From Parachlorella kessleri (Eukaryota > Chlorophyta > Trebouxiophyceae > Chlorellales > Chlorellaceae), in NCBI GenBank assembly GCA_001598975.1, contig BBXU01002545.1:1-29969 (forward strand): a DNA stretch of 29,969 nucleotides, read 5' to 3'. The position numbers and the translations under genes were made by a program. Positions 10,488 through 21,621 of the stretch are shown here, piece by piece. The number at the start of each line of letters is the position of its first letter. The stretch's first letter is position 1. Under the pieces are notes generated by a model, which did not search any database, was not told the DNA's origin, and saw nothing but the letters and a program-made list of their open reading frames with translations.

Positions 10488-12301
10488 TTACCGGCCCTTC
10501 AGGTCTGCCAGCCGCTGCGAGAGGTCGTCGGTGTCTGCTACGCGCCCTGCTGGCGCCATGACGGACGTGCCCGCCTGGGGCATGTTCAGCTGCGTCTCCA
10601 GCCCATGCTCAGCGGCCACTTGCTGCATGACGGAAAGACAGAAACACAGAGTTGCGAGGACAACATGTTTGAACATTGGTGGAGGGCAGCCATCACAGCA
10701 GGAGGGGGGAAGCTCATCCGCCTGTTGGAAGCAAGATACACGCACGCTTGATGCTCACTAGTGTGCAGACCGCAGCCAGGCCGCTGATGAATGACATGAC
10801 GCGCTCCCCAAGTCTCCCAATGTGCCCTGCAATCTCGACAGCGTATGGTGATACAACAGAACTGGCATGGCCATGGCTTTTGGGTCCACATGCACCTGCA
10901 TGAGGTTGGACACCTCGTCCTCGGGTGTCGAAAGGGCCATCTGGGACGCCATGGAATCCTCCATGACCCCGCTGGCCACGTCTAGGTTCATACACTGCCG
11001 CTCAAAGTCATCCATCGTCTGCAGGGCGGCCAATGGCAAAAGCGACTTCTATTGGTAAGCTTATACAGCAGGGGTGAAATGCATGTAACCTTGTAGGGCT
11101 GAGGGCCGGAGGAAAGCCTAACAGCGATGCCACCAGGACACTGTGGGTCTCCAGGCATATCGCCTGCAGATTGTCTATTTGGAAACCCCAAGCCGGCTGT
11201 GCAGCGAAGTCCATGTTCACTGTGTTCCAGGCACCCAACATTGATCACACAAGCTGAAGGCACCTACCAGGAGCCCCAGAGATACCCAAAAGTCAAACTC
11301 AAGAGTAAATAACCCTCTCTGACTAGCTTGCCTCAATTTTAGCGCTGCAGGTTAAAAGCACGAGTCCAGTGGCCCCTGCGAAAAAAGCCTCTACACTCGG
11401 AGGCACGCATGACACTGACCTGTGCCACCTTCTCAACATTGTTGGAGTCCAGGGCCTTCTGTAGTGACTTGACAATATTGCCCATGTTCCGCGACACTGC
11501 CTGCAGCCACAACAGCCACCCATGAGGCTGACAGTTGCTGGGACTCCCAAGGCAGCTCCTCCACAGAGAGCGACAGCTCCTCACAGAAAGCTGGCATGTT
11601 AGCATTGCCTACACCCTTCTCATGCGGCCGCTTCTCTTGGGAGACAAAGCTTGCCAACAACAGGGCAGCTGCCAAGAGAGGTTATGCTATGGCCCCCAAA
11701 CCTGCCACACCTGCATGTTGGCCTGGGTATTGAGGCGTGCCACGACCGCGTCCAGCCTGGAGCCCAGTTTGAGGTAGTTGAGAGACTCATTCTTCTTGCG
11801 AATAGCATTCTGCGCATATATCTTGGCACCCTCCATGTTGCCTGTGACACCAGTGCACCGTAATGATTCAAGCGATTTGACCACAGCGCCGTTGATGACA
11901 GTCCTGGAAAGTAGGCGAATTCAATTAGACGGAGAGTTCGTTGACCTTGCAGCTTCACAAGAAAAGGAAAAAAGCAACGCAAAGCAGAAAGTTGTGCAAA
12001 ACTGGCTCTCTTGGGTGCTCAGCACACATAACATCCAGGAGCCCACCTTTTTCTATAGCCTTCTTAATCTTTAACCGCTCCGACTTCTCCTCTTTCTCGC
12101 ACTTGGCTGCCTGCCTGACTAGCTGTTTACCTGTAGCATAGAATAGACGCGGTACCTCAGCCAGGATGCTCGAAGGCTGCTTACAGTGCCCAAGCTTCCA
12201 GCTCTCCAGCGAGTCTTGGCAGACAGCCACCACCCACTTGTAAACTTCAGCTGGAATATCTGGTCCATGAGCTTGGACTGGTCCTTGCCGAACCCAAACA
12301 T
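10488..12301 (-). CDS. CHMP1: ESCRT-III-associated protein CHMP1 (VPS46/DID2), 6 exons
   Basis: Late ESCRT-III subunit that recruits the VPS4 ATPase during multivesicular-body formation and other membrane scission. 205 aa (family about 196-205). Exons: 12238-12301, 12047-12130, 11711-11841, 11420-11500, 10896-11018, 10488-10622; all GT-AG, phases exact. Landmarks: start [20 protein letters not shown], basic helix-1 region [19 protein letters not shown], then [16 protein letters not shown] and [20 protein letters not shown], helix 3/4 segments [13 protein letters not shown] and [20 protein letters not shown], and the C-terminal MIT-interacting motif (MIM1) [13 protein letters not shown] directly before the stop. 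The start is the only sensible one, since MFGFG is the family N-terminus. It is divergent from the gene starting near 12627 and shares about 325 bp upstream. Identity is certain. Confidence 0.97.
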
Positions 12302-12626
12302 TTTGGCTGTGTTCCCTGCTGGCTCGGCTTGGGAAGGATGCGCTTTCGCTGATCAAGTAGTCTCCAGCTGTGGGCTGTAGGTAATTACAGGCACTTTAAA
12401 TCTCCACTTATGCCGCTGGTTGTTGACAGCCCACGCGTTGGGGGAAGTCCGCGCGGGCCCTGCTTCGCCTGGCAAGTCTTGAGAAAGTGGCAGCAAACAA
12501 GGGCAACTCGTGGGCCTTCTGCTTCACTGTACTGTAGAATTACTTAGCACCTCACGGTGTTGCAAACTCCGCTCGCCCCCTCGCACGGTTGGCATCCTGT
12601 GCTGCAAAGCAACCCTCACCCCAACC
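12302..12626. promoter_or_regulatory. Shared upstream region of divergent CHMP1 and DUF3110-like genes
   Basis: The two genes start head to head 325 bp apart, so both 5' UTRs and promoters must fit here. I see no convincing TATA box. The plus-strand frame is open back to an ATG at 12510, so part of this region could be coding. Confidence 0.5.
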
Positions 12627-14133
12627 ATGCCGGCTGCCATGACAGCCCGGCTGCCGCGCCTAGGCCCACTCTCTGGTCTCCGAGGAGCCAGTGCAGCTCC
12701 GAGACGGCACCTTCTGCCCATCACCTGCTTTGCCTACACAGCCTCCGACGCCCACCGGCAAGGCACGTATGAGCGGATCCTAAGATACCCTGACGGCAAC
12801 GTGCGGCGGATACGCTACCCAGCGCCCGTGGAGGAGGACTTGAGCAGCTGCACCGAGGCATCCGGCGACAGCTGGGAAACCCTCAACGTGTGGAAGGCAG
12901 CAACCGCCAAGGCAGCTGCAGCGCGGAAGAAGCAAGCAGCTGAGAGAGCAGCCGCCGACGCTGATCGAGGTCGTGCAGGAAAGGAAGCAGCGACGGCAGG
13001 AGTAGCGCACCCCTTTGTGGATGCCCAGCAGCAGGCTGCGGAGGAGCACCTGGCTCCCGTGGTACCGCAGGTGGGAGGGTGTAGCGGAGTAGTTAGCTAG
13101 CTCTTTGTGGTTGGTGGGAGTTGCGGTGTGGCATGTGGTGAGTTCAATCCCTTTCGCCCGTTTCTGTTGTTTGTTTGCCAGGCTTTGTCCTGGGTGTTGC
13201 TCGATTGCAGTGGGTAAAGTTGTTGGGTGCATTTGGTGCTCTACAGTGCTGCACACTTTCCTGAATTTTGCTACCTGGCTTGTCTGGTTGCCAGGCCAGC
13301 ACACATATTTATCCCTATCTACGGTCTGCGAGCATTCAAAGTGTGATTTTATGCTTGGCTTTTGCATGGGGTTCCTTGCAGGTAAACCCGGATACAGTAC
13401 CTGACTCGCCGCTACAGTTGCTGCGTTACCTTACATCGGAAAAATACAAAGCGACGCAGGCAGAGCTGACGAGCAGAGTGCGGGCCAGCTACCAGGTGGG
13501 TGCTGGGCCCCTCATTCCTGCAGTTTGCGGAATCGCATGCATTGAGGCATGCTTGGGGATGTGATTGATGATGTGAACAGGCCCATGCACTTGTGTAAAA
13601 GGCATGGGTCAGGTGCGCAATGGTAAGAGAGCTCTGAAAACAGGCACTGCCTGAAAGCGCTGTGCGACATGTATATGTTACCTGCCTGGGGATGCCCAGT
13701 TGCAGGTGTAGTGCTGTCAATTGGCTTGTCCATCACCGCTTTTACCACCACAGTCAACATAGGCCAATGGTTGTCGCAGGTGCTCGAAGCAAGCCCCTGG
13801 CTGGCACCTCGCACCCTTTACATCCTAGCGACCTCGCAGCAGCCCAGCAGCAGCGGCAGCACTACTGAGCCCACCCCTGGTCTCACCTTTACACTGCGTA
13901 CCCGCGTGGGGCGGCCAGACCAGGAGGCGGAGTTGACGAGGGTGCTGGGGCGCCGGCGGCCTGACGGCTCGCCCATCATAGCGTGCTCCCAGGTTGTGGA
14001 TGGGGTGGTGGCATTTGAGGGGGAGGCCGCCGCCGGCAGGTTCGCCGATGCGCTGGAAGCTGCTGGTTATGGTGCTGAGGTGAGCTATGGTGCCACCTCT
14101 CCTCGCAGATTATCTAGGCTACTAGGCCCTTAG
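12627..14133 (+). CDS. Probable organelle-targeted protein with weak DUF3110-like C-terminus, 3 exons
   Basis: 303 aa, function unknown. Exons 12627-13070, 13382-13495 and 13780-14133 join in phase 0 with GT-AG borders. The first 40 residues (MPAAMTARLPRLGPLSGLRG...) are rich in Arg, Ala, Ser and Leu with almost no acidic residues, as in chloroplast or mitochondrial transit peptides. Next come TYERILRYPDGNVRRIRYPA, an Ala/Lys/Arg-rich probable coiled coil (about 93-125), and DSPLQLLRYLTSEKYKATQ. The C-terminal part has PRTLYILAT and, later, VVDGVVAFEGEAAAGRFADALEAAGY, resembling the DUF3110 pattern of a strand followed by a 'FE..A.RFA..LEA' helix. That match is from memory and weak. I preferred the ATG at 12627 (context CAACCATGC); an in-frame ATG at 12510 would add 39 residues and one at 12639 would remove four. 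Confidence 0.72.
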
Positions 14134-16633
14134 CGTGTTGCGGTGCTGCGGTTGTCGACACGGGGGTGGTTGGTTACGAGGGTCTGGGGCTGTGCTGGTG
14201 GGTATGGGTTACTAGTAGGCAGGATGGGTGGGCAGCACTGCTAGCGGCATGGGGCGTGGTGTAGCTCGTGATCGAAGCATCACTTGAAATAACCTGTGTG
14301 GCCACATGGCTGGCCCAGTTAAACCTGCCCTTGGAGATGAGAATCTTGAACCTGGCTGCCGCCCTGGTTGCAGGTGTCTGTGGCCAGCTGCAACTCCCAT
14401 GCCTTGTTTCGCAGCGTGCAAGACGCTAGGGGCGTCCTGGTTCTTGTGCGGCCATCGTCTGTGGATGGCTGGCTGCCTGAACCGCACCAGCTGGCCACAT
14501 CACTGAGGGGCCAGCGGTCCTTTGAGGAGTTGGCCGAAAGCTGACTCTTTCCTACTTGCTATGTCTCGCGGCCGTGGCGGCATGAATCCAGCATCCATAG
14601 AGGGGCATGGGGGGGATTGTCGACGTGGTGATGGCAGCAGGTACTGGCGGGCCATCGCCTGGGTTGAACTGGTTGCACTTACTGGTGGGTGTATTTCTAT
14701 TTCTATTCCAAGCCATACTGTGTATTGCTGGCATCAGAGGGTGGGCTGCGGCTGTCCATGGGAAGCTGTTTTTCTTCGGTTGTATTATCCCTTGTTCTGT
14801 GTACCCTAAGAGTAGCAGTATCCAGACGTGCTGTTGTCAGACAGCATTGGCGTAGTACCTTTCCCGCATCTGTGTGTGTTTGGGTATTCTTTGGGAAGCG
14901 CCGTGTCGCGCAGTGTGAAACTTGGTTACTACCAACCTAGAATGAACCCGGTGTGTGCTGGCGAGTCTCTCTGTTCGGATCAGGCTTGGTGCTTCCATGC
15001 AACCCCGACTTTGCCCTGCTGGTGGGGCTGTCTGGGAAAGCATTGCAGCATTGTGGTTGTTAAAAGGCTCTCCAGGGCTAACCTTCAGGCCGGGAGTCTG
15101 ATACATGGCTTGGAGGAGTGTGTCTCTTGCTTGAGTGGGCAGGTCTACTGTGGCACTGCTGTTCCTTGGATGCTCTGGCAGGCAGATCCCACAGTGCGTG
15201 GTGCATCTTGACCACCCTGTGTTGATGGTGGTGAAGCCGGTGTACATTATGGGGGGCATGTGGTTGTGCCTGCTGCGCTTGAACTTGTTTTCCTGCTGTA
15301 TGGTAGGTAGAGTTTGTGTAGGTTGTTGCAGCGAATGAGGTGGGGTCGTTGAGTTGAGTTGAAGCACCCCAGCTCCTGTGGTATGATGTTGTCGACAGGT
15401 ATGGCACCCTTAGAAGATTAGTTGCATGGTTGTGAAGTGGGTACTTGGTGCGTGCTGCAACATTATTAATGGAAGGTGGGAGTGCTCGCTGAAAACGAGG
15501 GGCATGACTACCTTCAGGGCTGATATGTTGCACTGATGGGAAGACTCTGTGCAAGATCCTGTTCTGAGACGCAAGCATCAGCCACCCTTAGTTACCATGC
15601 CATAGGCTGCGCCTCAAGGGATGCTGCTAGTGTTACACAAATATGTGAGCAGCAACCCCACGCATATACGCTGACCTAACCACAGGTGCTGCCACATACG
15701 CAACTTCCAATAATTAGCGTCCGAAACACCATACAAAAGTCTTCGAAGCATGTTTTGCATGCCATTCTGTCCATTCAGGCAAATACCTTCTTTACTCCTG
15801 TTGCCATCACGGCACATAAGAAGGACATATGACCATGGGCATTGTGAGCAAAAGTGGGCAAAAGCAACCCCAAACCAAATATAAAGCAGCGCGAAAGCAT
15901 CGCAGACATCAATATATTTCCAAGCCACTGGGGTTGGTAGCTACAGCCGAGAAAGTGGCACAAAAGTTTGTAGCAGTTCTAAAGAGCAAATGCACAGCAT
16001 ACATGGGGTGCCAGGGTTTATCAGTACCTTGAGTGCAAAAGGGCTGTGACAAACCAAGTTAGGACACCATCACGTCATTGTGCCCTTTGAGCTCATGCAT
16101 TCACTAGACCAGTGGCCAGAGCCCCGCAGAAGGGCAACCAGGCCAGCCAAGAGTTATCAGCCACGCTACGCAACCTGCTAGTATACATTATACAGCCACA
16201 ACCGCCCCGAACCGCGGAACACCGACTCAACCCAAGCAAGGCCCCTCAGCCCAAAGCCCAGGCTACTGTATCAACACCTCCGAAGCGACTACCCTGGGGG
16301 TGGCGCAAAAGTACAAAAAGATCTGCGGGCAAGCCGCCATGCCAGCAGGCCCACTTGCACCAACACAGCCATCCAGTCTTACATGAGGTTCTTCAGAGTG
16401 CCAATGACGTTCTTCAGAGTAGGTTATGCCAACCCGTCTACATTCCACCAGCAAATGGGTCAGGCCGTCCGCCGCACTAAACCCCCTGCGAGGAGTGCCC
16501 GTGCACGCTAGCTGCACCACCTCGCTCCCTCGCTCGCTACCTTTCCATCTGCCGCCACGCGCATGGCGAGGAGCCTGCCCAGCATCTGCTGCTGCTAACG
16601 CAGCGGCCCTGCCATCCCCGTCCTAGCGCCCCC
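14134..16633. other. 2.5-kb stretch without a recognisable gene between two converging genes
   Basis: It lies between the stop codons of the DUF3110-like gene (plus) and the SEC14-like gene (minus), so it should hold two 3' UTRs. The longest open frame (minus, 14837-15367) has no recognisable motif and a composition unlike the neighbouring exons, so I do not call it. A TGTAA-type signal for the SEC14-like gene lies at 16379-16383. I found none for the plus-strand gene. Non-coding RNA or an unknown, rapidly evolving gene cannot be excluded. Confidence 0.5.
16379..16383 (-). terminator. Candidate TGTAA polyadenylation signal for the SEC14-like gene
   Basis: TGTAA on the minus strand, about 250 nt downstream of the stop codon at 16634-16636. 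Confidence 0.45.
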
Positions 16634-18983
16634 TCACTCGGCACCGGCTGCTGCGGGCGGGGCGCTACGGCCCTCACGCACCACCCTCACTTTCTCTCGG
16701 GTTTCGGGGTGCACCAGCTTCTTGATCCCCGCCACCAGCCAGGTCAGCATGGCAGGGAGGTCAATCAGCACCAGCTCATGGAGCCTGCAGCAAAGCAGGC
16801 AAAGCACAGCAAGCACAAGCGGCCTAGGTTGGTCTGAGGCGCAGGTACAGTACACCGTACATGTCTACAGCCATTGCGCAGTGCTGCAGGGTGCCTTAGC
16901 CAGCCAAGCCGAGAACACCTGTATGCACTTTGGTAGCCTTTCGCACCATGCTGCGGCCCCTCCAGAGATGTCCCGCGGTTAAGGACCTCCGCCAAGACAG
17001 CACTAAGGAGCTGCTCACTACAGAACGCGACAATGGTACATGGCACTTCTCCAACCTGGTCCAACCTACACCACCTCCAGCAGGCCAAGACCAACTGCGG
17101 CAGCACATCTGTGCGGCTGAACCGTCTGCACCACCAAGACCACTGTCTCCCTCCACCCCTCCCTAAACCCTACCTGCAAGGGTAGTGGTGGTTCAGCGAG
17201 GCGCAAACTGCCTTGAAGACCGAGGCGATGCGCGTGGCTGAGAGGGCCGACACCCCGGAGCAGTCCATTACTACCACCAATCGGTCTGGCCGGCGCCCAT
17301 CATCACCTGCGAAAGTGAGCAATGAGTGAATGATAGGGGTAGTGCTATCTGGCTTTGCTGTGCATGAGGAAGAGTTTGCACCAACGGTTATGGACCTACC
17401 GCTCCGCACCTGGTGCTTTGCGACAGCATCCGTAGTGGATCAGAATTGTTAGGCATATGAAGGGAACGCCAAATCCATGCACTGTGGCTCTACAAAGCAC
17501 GGCAGGACTGCAGCTAAGGCCGCAACAAGAAGAAATGACTGCCGCAAGTCACATACTATGCATCAACTCAACAGGTCCAACCTAACAACTGCTTCCCTGC
17601 CAAATACACTAGCGCCGCATACAGAAAGGGAGGACAGAAAGGGCACACTCCACCAACACAGCATTACAAGGCCGCTCACCCAGCATGCCCTCAACTGCCC
17701 GCTGCAACTGCGTGACTATCGCATTGGCGAAAGCAACCGCTGCCGGCCCGCGGCACTCGTTCACCGCCCGCCCAATGGCGATGTGCAGGACCGGGACCTC
17801 GCCAGACTCCTGCCCTGTCCACCATAAGAGGTGACTGTAGGCTGCGAGCTCATCATCGCTCGCAAAGGGGTGGCTTTGCAACCAAGCCGCTGTGCTGGCA
17901 GCGGCAGCCACACCCTGCAGCAGGCAAAGCAGGCCGTAAAAAGACCAGCAAGCACTTCAAAGCACGAGTCGGAAGTAACCAAGAGGTTTCCACAGACCAT
18001 ACGGCATGCCAGGAGCAACACACCGAGAATTAAATGCCCCCAACTCCTCAAAGCCACACGTAATGCGAAGGTTCGCAACTAGACGGCCATGTTGCAAAAA
18101 GAGGCCGTCAGGCAGTGACAGCGCCACAGGACATGCCTGATGCATCGCCAGCTGCCGCTCCTTGTGGGACTCTGCCCGCAGGTAGCCCTTGGTCACGGCA
18201 TACCGCATCAGCTCCGCATCCGAGAATCGCTCCGGGAGCTGCTCCTGACCCAGCTTGTCACAGAGCGCCTGCCGCATCACTGCAATGTCGTCACTGTGCT
18301 CCCGCGCCAGCGTGACCGCTGACTGTTGGTGCACCCGAGGAAACGACATCACCTTGCCACCCCTGGCAACTGCGGCGGCACCAGCAGGGGACGCCAGCAT
18401 ACTGCGGTCGGCTGCTGCTGGCAGGGTCATACTGCCTGACTGGAGAGCTGCTTCTTCATCAACCAAAACTCGGCCTGGGAGCCTGCAAGGCCCAGCGGCG
18501 GCGGCAGCGGCAGCCGGCAGGGCCAACGGCGCAGCTGCCAGTAACTGATGGTTGCGGCCGTGCTGCTGGGTCAGCTGGGGCGACAATGCCTGTGGCAGCG
18601 AGTCTGTAGCTGGTGCAGCAGAGGGCTGGCCTGGTGTCAGTGCGCCTGCAGGCATCAAGCAAGCAGACTTCTCAGCTCACATGCATTACATGGAGCCTAC
18701 GAGAAGCTAAACAACTTGGGACCCTGGCAGACAGATACCCACCTCTCTGGGAGTTCCCCTCAGCTTGGAAGGCAGCACTACCAAGTAGCTCAGCTGCTTC
18801 AGTCAGTAGCGCTGCCAACCTCTCTACACACGCCGCTGTTGCCGGCACTGGCCACCCGGAGTCTGTCTCGTGCTGCAGCTGCCTGCAACGACCGGACTGT
18901 TGCTCACTCGCGGCAACAATGAACGGAACGCTGGCAGCCGCACCTATGGCCAAGTATGGGGTGAGTTCTGCAAGTCGGCTCAT
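16634..18983 (-). CDS. SEC14-like CRAL-TRIO lipid-binding protein, 5 exons
   Basis: 422 aa. Exons 18743-18983, 18137-18645, 17680-17914, 17174-17306 and 16634-16784 are all in phase. Residues 5-25 form a hydrophobic stretch (AELTPYLAIGAAASVPFIVAA), a possible signal anchor; 26-165 are Ala/Gln-rich and probably disordered. A CRAL-TRIO N-domain follows (REHSDDIAVMRQALCDKLG... FSDAELMRYAVTKGYLRA, about 190-250), then the lipid-binding lobe: EVPVLHIAIGRAVNE, DRLVVVMDCSGVSALSATRI, NHHYPCRLHELVLIDLPAM and a C-terminal KLVHPETREKVRVV. The HHYP-x-RL...LIDLP...TREKV series is typical of SEC14 proteins, which bind or transfer phosphoinositides or other lipids. The second intron needs a GC donor (CAG|GCATGT). 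It is divergent from bL28. The family call is firm, the ligand unknown, and the N-terminal exon the least certain part. Confidence 0.82.
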
Positions 18984-19253
18984 GCCGATCAATTGATGGG
19001 GGAGCGCCTCTGCTAGCGAGGTCAGGAATGTAACATCCTACAGTTTACAGGGTGCCGGCCTGAGTGTGAGGGACGAATGTCAAGGCTTGGGGTTTCAAGG
19101 TGAGCCGCATTTTCTGTATTATGGTGGGGGCTAAGGCGCCAACCTCATCGGCACCACTTGCACCATTACGCCTCTTCGTGCGGGTACTATTGACCGAGGT
19201 CATCGTAGCTGGAGTGTCATAAGACCAAAGGCGGCCAAGCCGGGTGTAAGACC
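18984..19253. promoter_or_regulatory. Shared upstream region of divergent SEC14-like and bL28 genes
   Basis: 270 bp separate the two start codons, so this is a probable bidirectional promoter. No core element is recognisable by eye. Confidence 0.5.
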
Positions 19254-20851
19254 ATGGCAGCGCTTGGCCTGAAGCCTGCAGTGGGGTTGCAGCCCTCCTT
19301 CCGAGGCGTGACGAACGCTTTTAAGAGCCTGAACATCAGCCAACATGCGCCCATGCCGCAGAGACTCACGGTGCAAGGTGAGATGAACTTGGAGCCGGCT
19401 TTTAATTGGCAGTAACCAGAGAGGGGGGAACTCACTCACAGTTGAGCATGATGTGAGGAAAATGCTCAGCTGGGAGACAAGCATGCTCCTCGTTTAGTTG
19501 TTTGTGCACTTGAGTCCTAGTCTGACACTGTTGGGCTTGTTGCGCACCTGTGAGAAGTAGCTCTTCGGTCAGTCTGTCGAGCATCTACTTATAGTGTAAC
19601 GTGGTCCAGCTCAGCTGTGTCAGGGCTATTGACAAAGTTGGCGTCACTGATAAACTCACCGGCACTGCTCTGGTGCAGCCACGCGCGAGTGCCAGCTGAC
19701 CGGCAAGCGCGCCAACAATGGCTATGTGGTCACCTTCTCACACAAGCGCAACAAGAAGCTGCAGCACATCAACCTGCAGTACAAGAAGGTGTACTGGCCG
19801 GAGGGGCAGCGCTGGGTGAAGCTGCGGATCTGCACCAAGGCGATGAAGACGATTGAGAAGAAGGGGCTGCAGGCAATGGCCAACGAGGCCGGGCTGGACC
19901 TCTGGAAGCTTCCCTATGAGGACGCACGGCCAGAGCGCAGGTGTGGGGCGTGTGAAGGGGAGGGCTGTCGCGCCTGCGGCGGGCGGCCGGTGTTTTTTAG
20001 TGGGGGGTTTGCAGAGCTTGGTACTGTCGAGGAAGGGTGCTCTGCGTGGCAGCAAGCAGGGTGTGGAGAGATTCTGAGTTGGGTATGTGCTCGAGGCGGG
20101 TTAGATATGTGTGTGTGGTGGTGGTAAGAGCGGTGTGTGCGGGTGTTGCGGGTAAGGGACAAGGTTTCTTAAGGTCTTCCGAGGGCAGCTGGTGTGGAGT
20201 CGTGGGGATGGGCTGGCCTTTGGTTTACATACCCCGCGCAAGGTGTGGAGCCCCTCACGTCCTCTACAAGTTCCTGGTCCTCCATCATATGCTCAGTGGA
20301 GGCATGGTGGAGAGGAAGGTTTGCTCGAAAATTCTTAGCACCCTCTGTGTGGCCCTTATGGCACCTGCTTTGATGTGGTGGACCATATTATCTGTTGCAG
20401 GGACTGGCTGGCAGCCAATGAGCACAACCCGCCCATGGCGAAGAACCCACGCAGGATGAAGAACCCAGAGAAGCTGGCGGCATCCAGGTATGCCAATGCA
20501 GCAATCTTACCGATTAGTATGGATACGGTGCACCGCACACTGGAGCTGAATGATGCCCTGCCGGCAGATCCCATCGCAGCAGTCGGTCACGTGAAGCAGA
20601 GTGTAATGCCTTGTTGCGGCCGTGCGGATGATTTACAGGTTTAGCTGCCGTGGTCCAGGCAAATTGGCCACCCCAGCTTGCACCTTGATTGCGCCCAGGC
20701 GTGGCAGTCCGTAGCTAGACTGCCATGATGGCCATTTTAACACTTAGGTAATTGGAACCGAGTGTGTGCGTGCACCTGCAGGAAGACACCGCTTGTGGCT
20801 CGCTATGTCAGCGGCAAGGTGGCGCTGGTGCGGTCTGAGAGGGCGGAGTAG
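19254..20851 (+). CDS. PRPL28: Chloroplast 50S ribosomal protein bL28, 4 exons
   Basis: Structural protein of the plastid large ribosomal subunit, nuclear-encoded, 180 aa. Exons 19254-19377, 19679-19940, 20401-20487 and 20782-20851 are GT-AG with phases exact. Residues 1-41 ([20 protein letters not shown]...) form an Ala/Ser/Lys-rich, acid-poor transit peptide encoded by its own exon. The L28 core follows: [60 protein letters not shown] and a helix like the plant homologue (about 42-120). The last 60 residues (exons 3-4, including [20 protein letters not shown] and [20 protein letters not shown]) are a basic extension beyond the bacterial length (about 78 aa). The start has good context (AGACCATGG). 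Reading on past the exon 2 donor gives a Cys/Gly-rich peptide that I reject as intronic. Confidence 0.95.
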
Positions 20852-21094
20852 ATGCATCAGTCAGGCCATGACTGTTATATCTAAGAACAAGTATGTTGGG
20901 CTCCTAGGGTTGGACGGTCAGCAAGCAGGGTCTTCTGCAGTGGAGGTGTATGTATGCTCGTGAGAAGGGTCTGTTGCACGGTGGTACTGCTGCTCAGCAA
21001 GTGATCGGGCGTATGGCTGTTGCGGTGACTTTGTCTTCCTGTGCTACCCTCGGACGCTGGGTCGAAGCCTGAGTGGAGGAGGTTGGATGGTAAC

Positions 21095-21099
21095 TGTAA
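21095..21099 (+). terminator. Candidate TGTAA polyadenylation signal for bL28
   Basis: TGTAA about 245 nt downstream of the bL28 stop codon, in an otherwise signal-free stretch. Confidence 0.5.
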
Positions 21100-21616
21100 C
21101 CGGGTAAGCTTGCAAGGACGTTAAACAAATGGCGCTGCAGCCGCCTGAGAACAGTCAGTAGCTGAGGGTGGAACCAGAGCCTGTCTGCAATGCCTTGCAC
21201 TCGGCCAGGGTAACGCGACCTCCACCTAAGTCCAGGACCTTTGGGGTACACTCCACTGGACAGGATCCTGTAGGGTCCTCTCCTTAACGTCCAAGAAAAT
21301 GCTATTTCTCAGCTGTTACACCCCTGAACTCACTTCTGTAACGTGTGGTGCCCTGCCCCTTACAGTCTCCTTAGCAGTCAGCATGTGATACTCAGGTGCC
21401 TGAGGCAACTCGGACTGGACATGGCAGGAGTGCATGTCCACATCAGCAGTGGCGGGCCGACCAACCCTGGGCTCAGCCATTCACCTTGTCAACCAAACCC
21501 GCAAGGCCTACCTTGCAAGCACACTGACAATCTGCAGCCACAAACTCTCTTCCGCTCTGACTGTCACAATCCATCCATGAGTCAAGCAGGCAACGGCTGT
21601 CATGTAGCCAAGCGGG

Positions 21617-21621
21617 TTACA
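21617..21621 (-). terminator. Candidate TGTAA polyadenylation signal for the HMG-box gene
   Basis: Nearest minus-strand TGTAA downstream of the stop at 21891-21893, about 270 nt away. Confidence 0.4.

Noticed and set aside
11842..11884. A VKSLESL peptide just before CHMP1 exon 3, resembling a CHMP1 motif
   Set aside because: It lies in intron 2 ahead of a good acceptor. Phases require starting at 11841, and the true NIVKSL motif is in the next exon.
12780..13367. 195-codon open frame on the minus strand
   Set aside because: It is antisense to exon 1 and the first intron of the DUF3110-like gene, has no protein features, and its Cys/Ser/His-rich composition is typical of shadows.
14837..15367. 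176-codon minus-strand frame
   Set aside because: No domain, no matching splice partners, and His/Thr/Pro-rich composition unlike the real exons. Kept only as part of the unexplained gap.
19941..20127. Cys/Gly-rich read-through of bL28 exon 2 ([14 protein letters not shown]) as a zinc-binding tail
   Set aside because: It begins exactly at a GT donor and is replaced by in-phase downstream exons encoding a basic plastid L28 extension.
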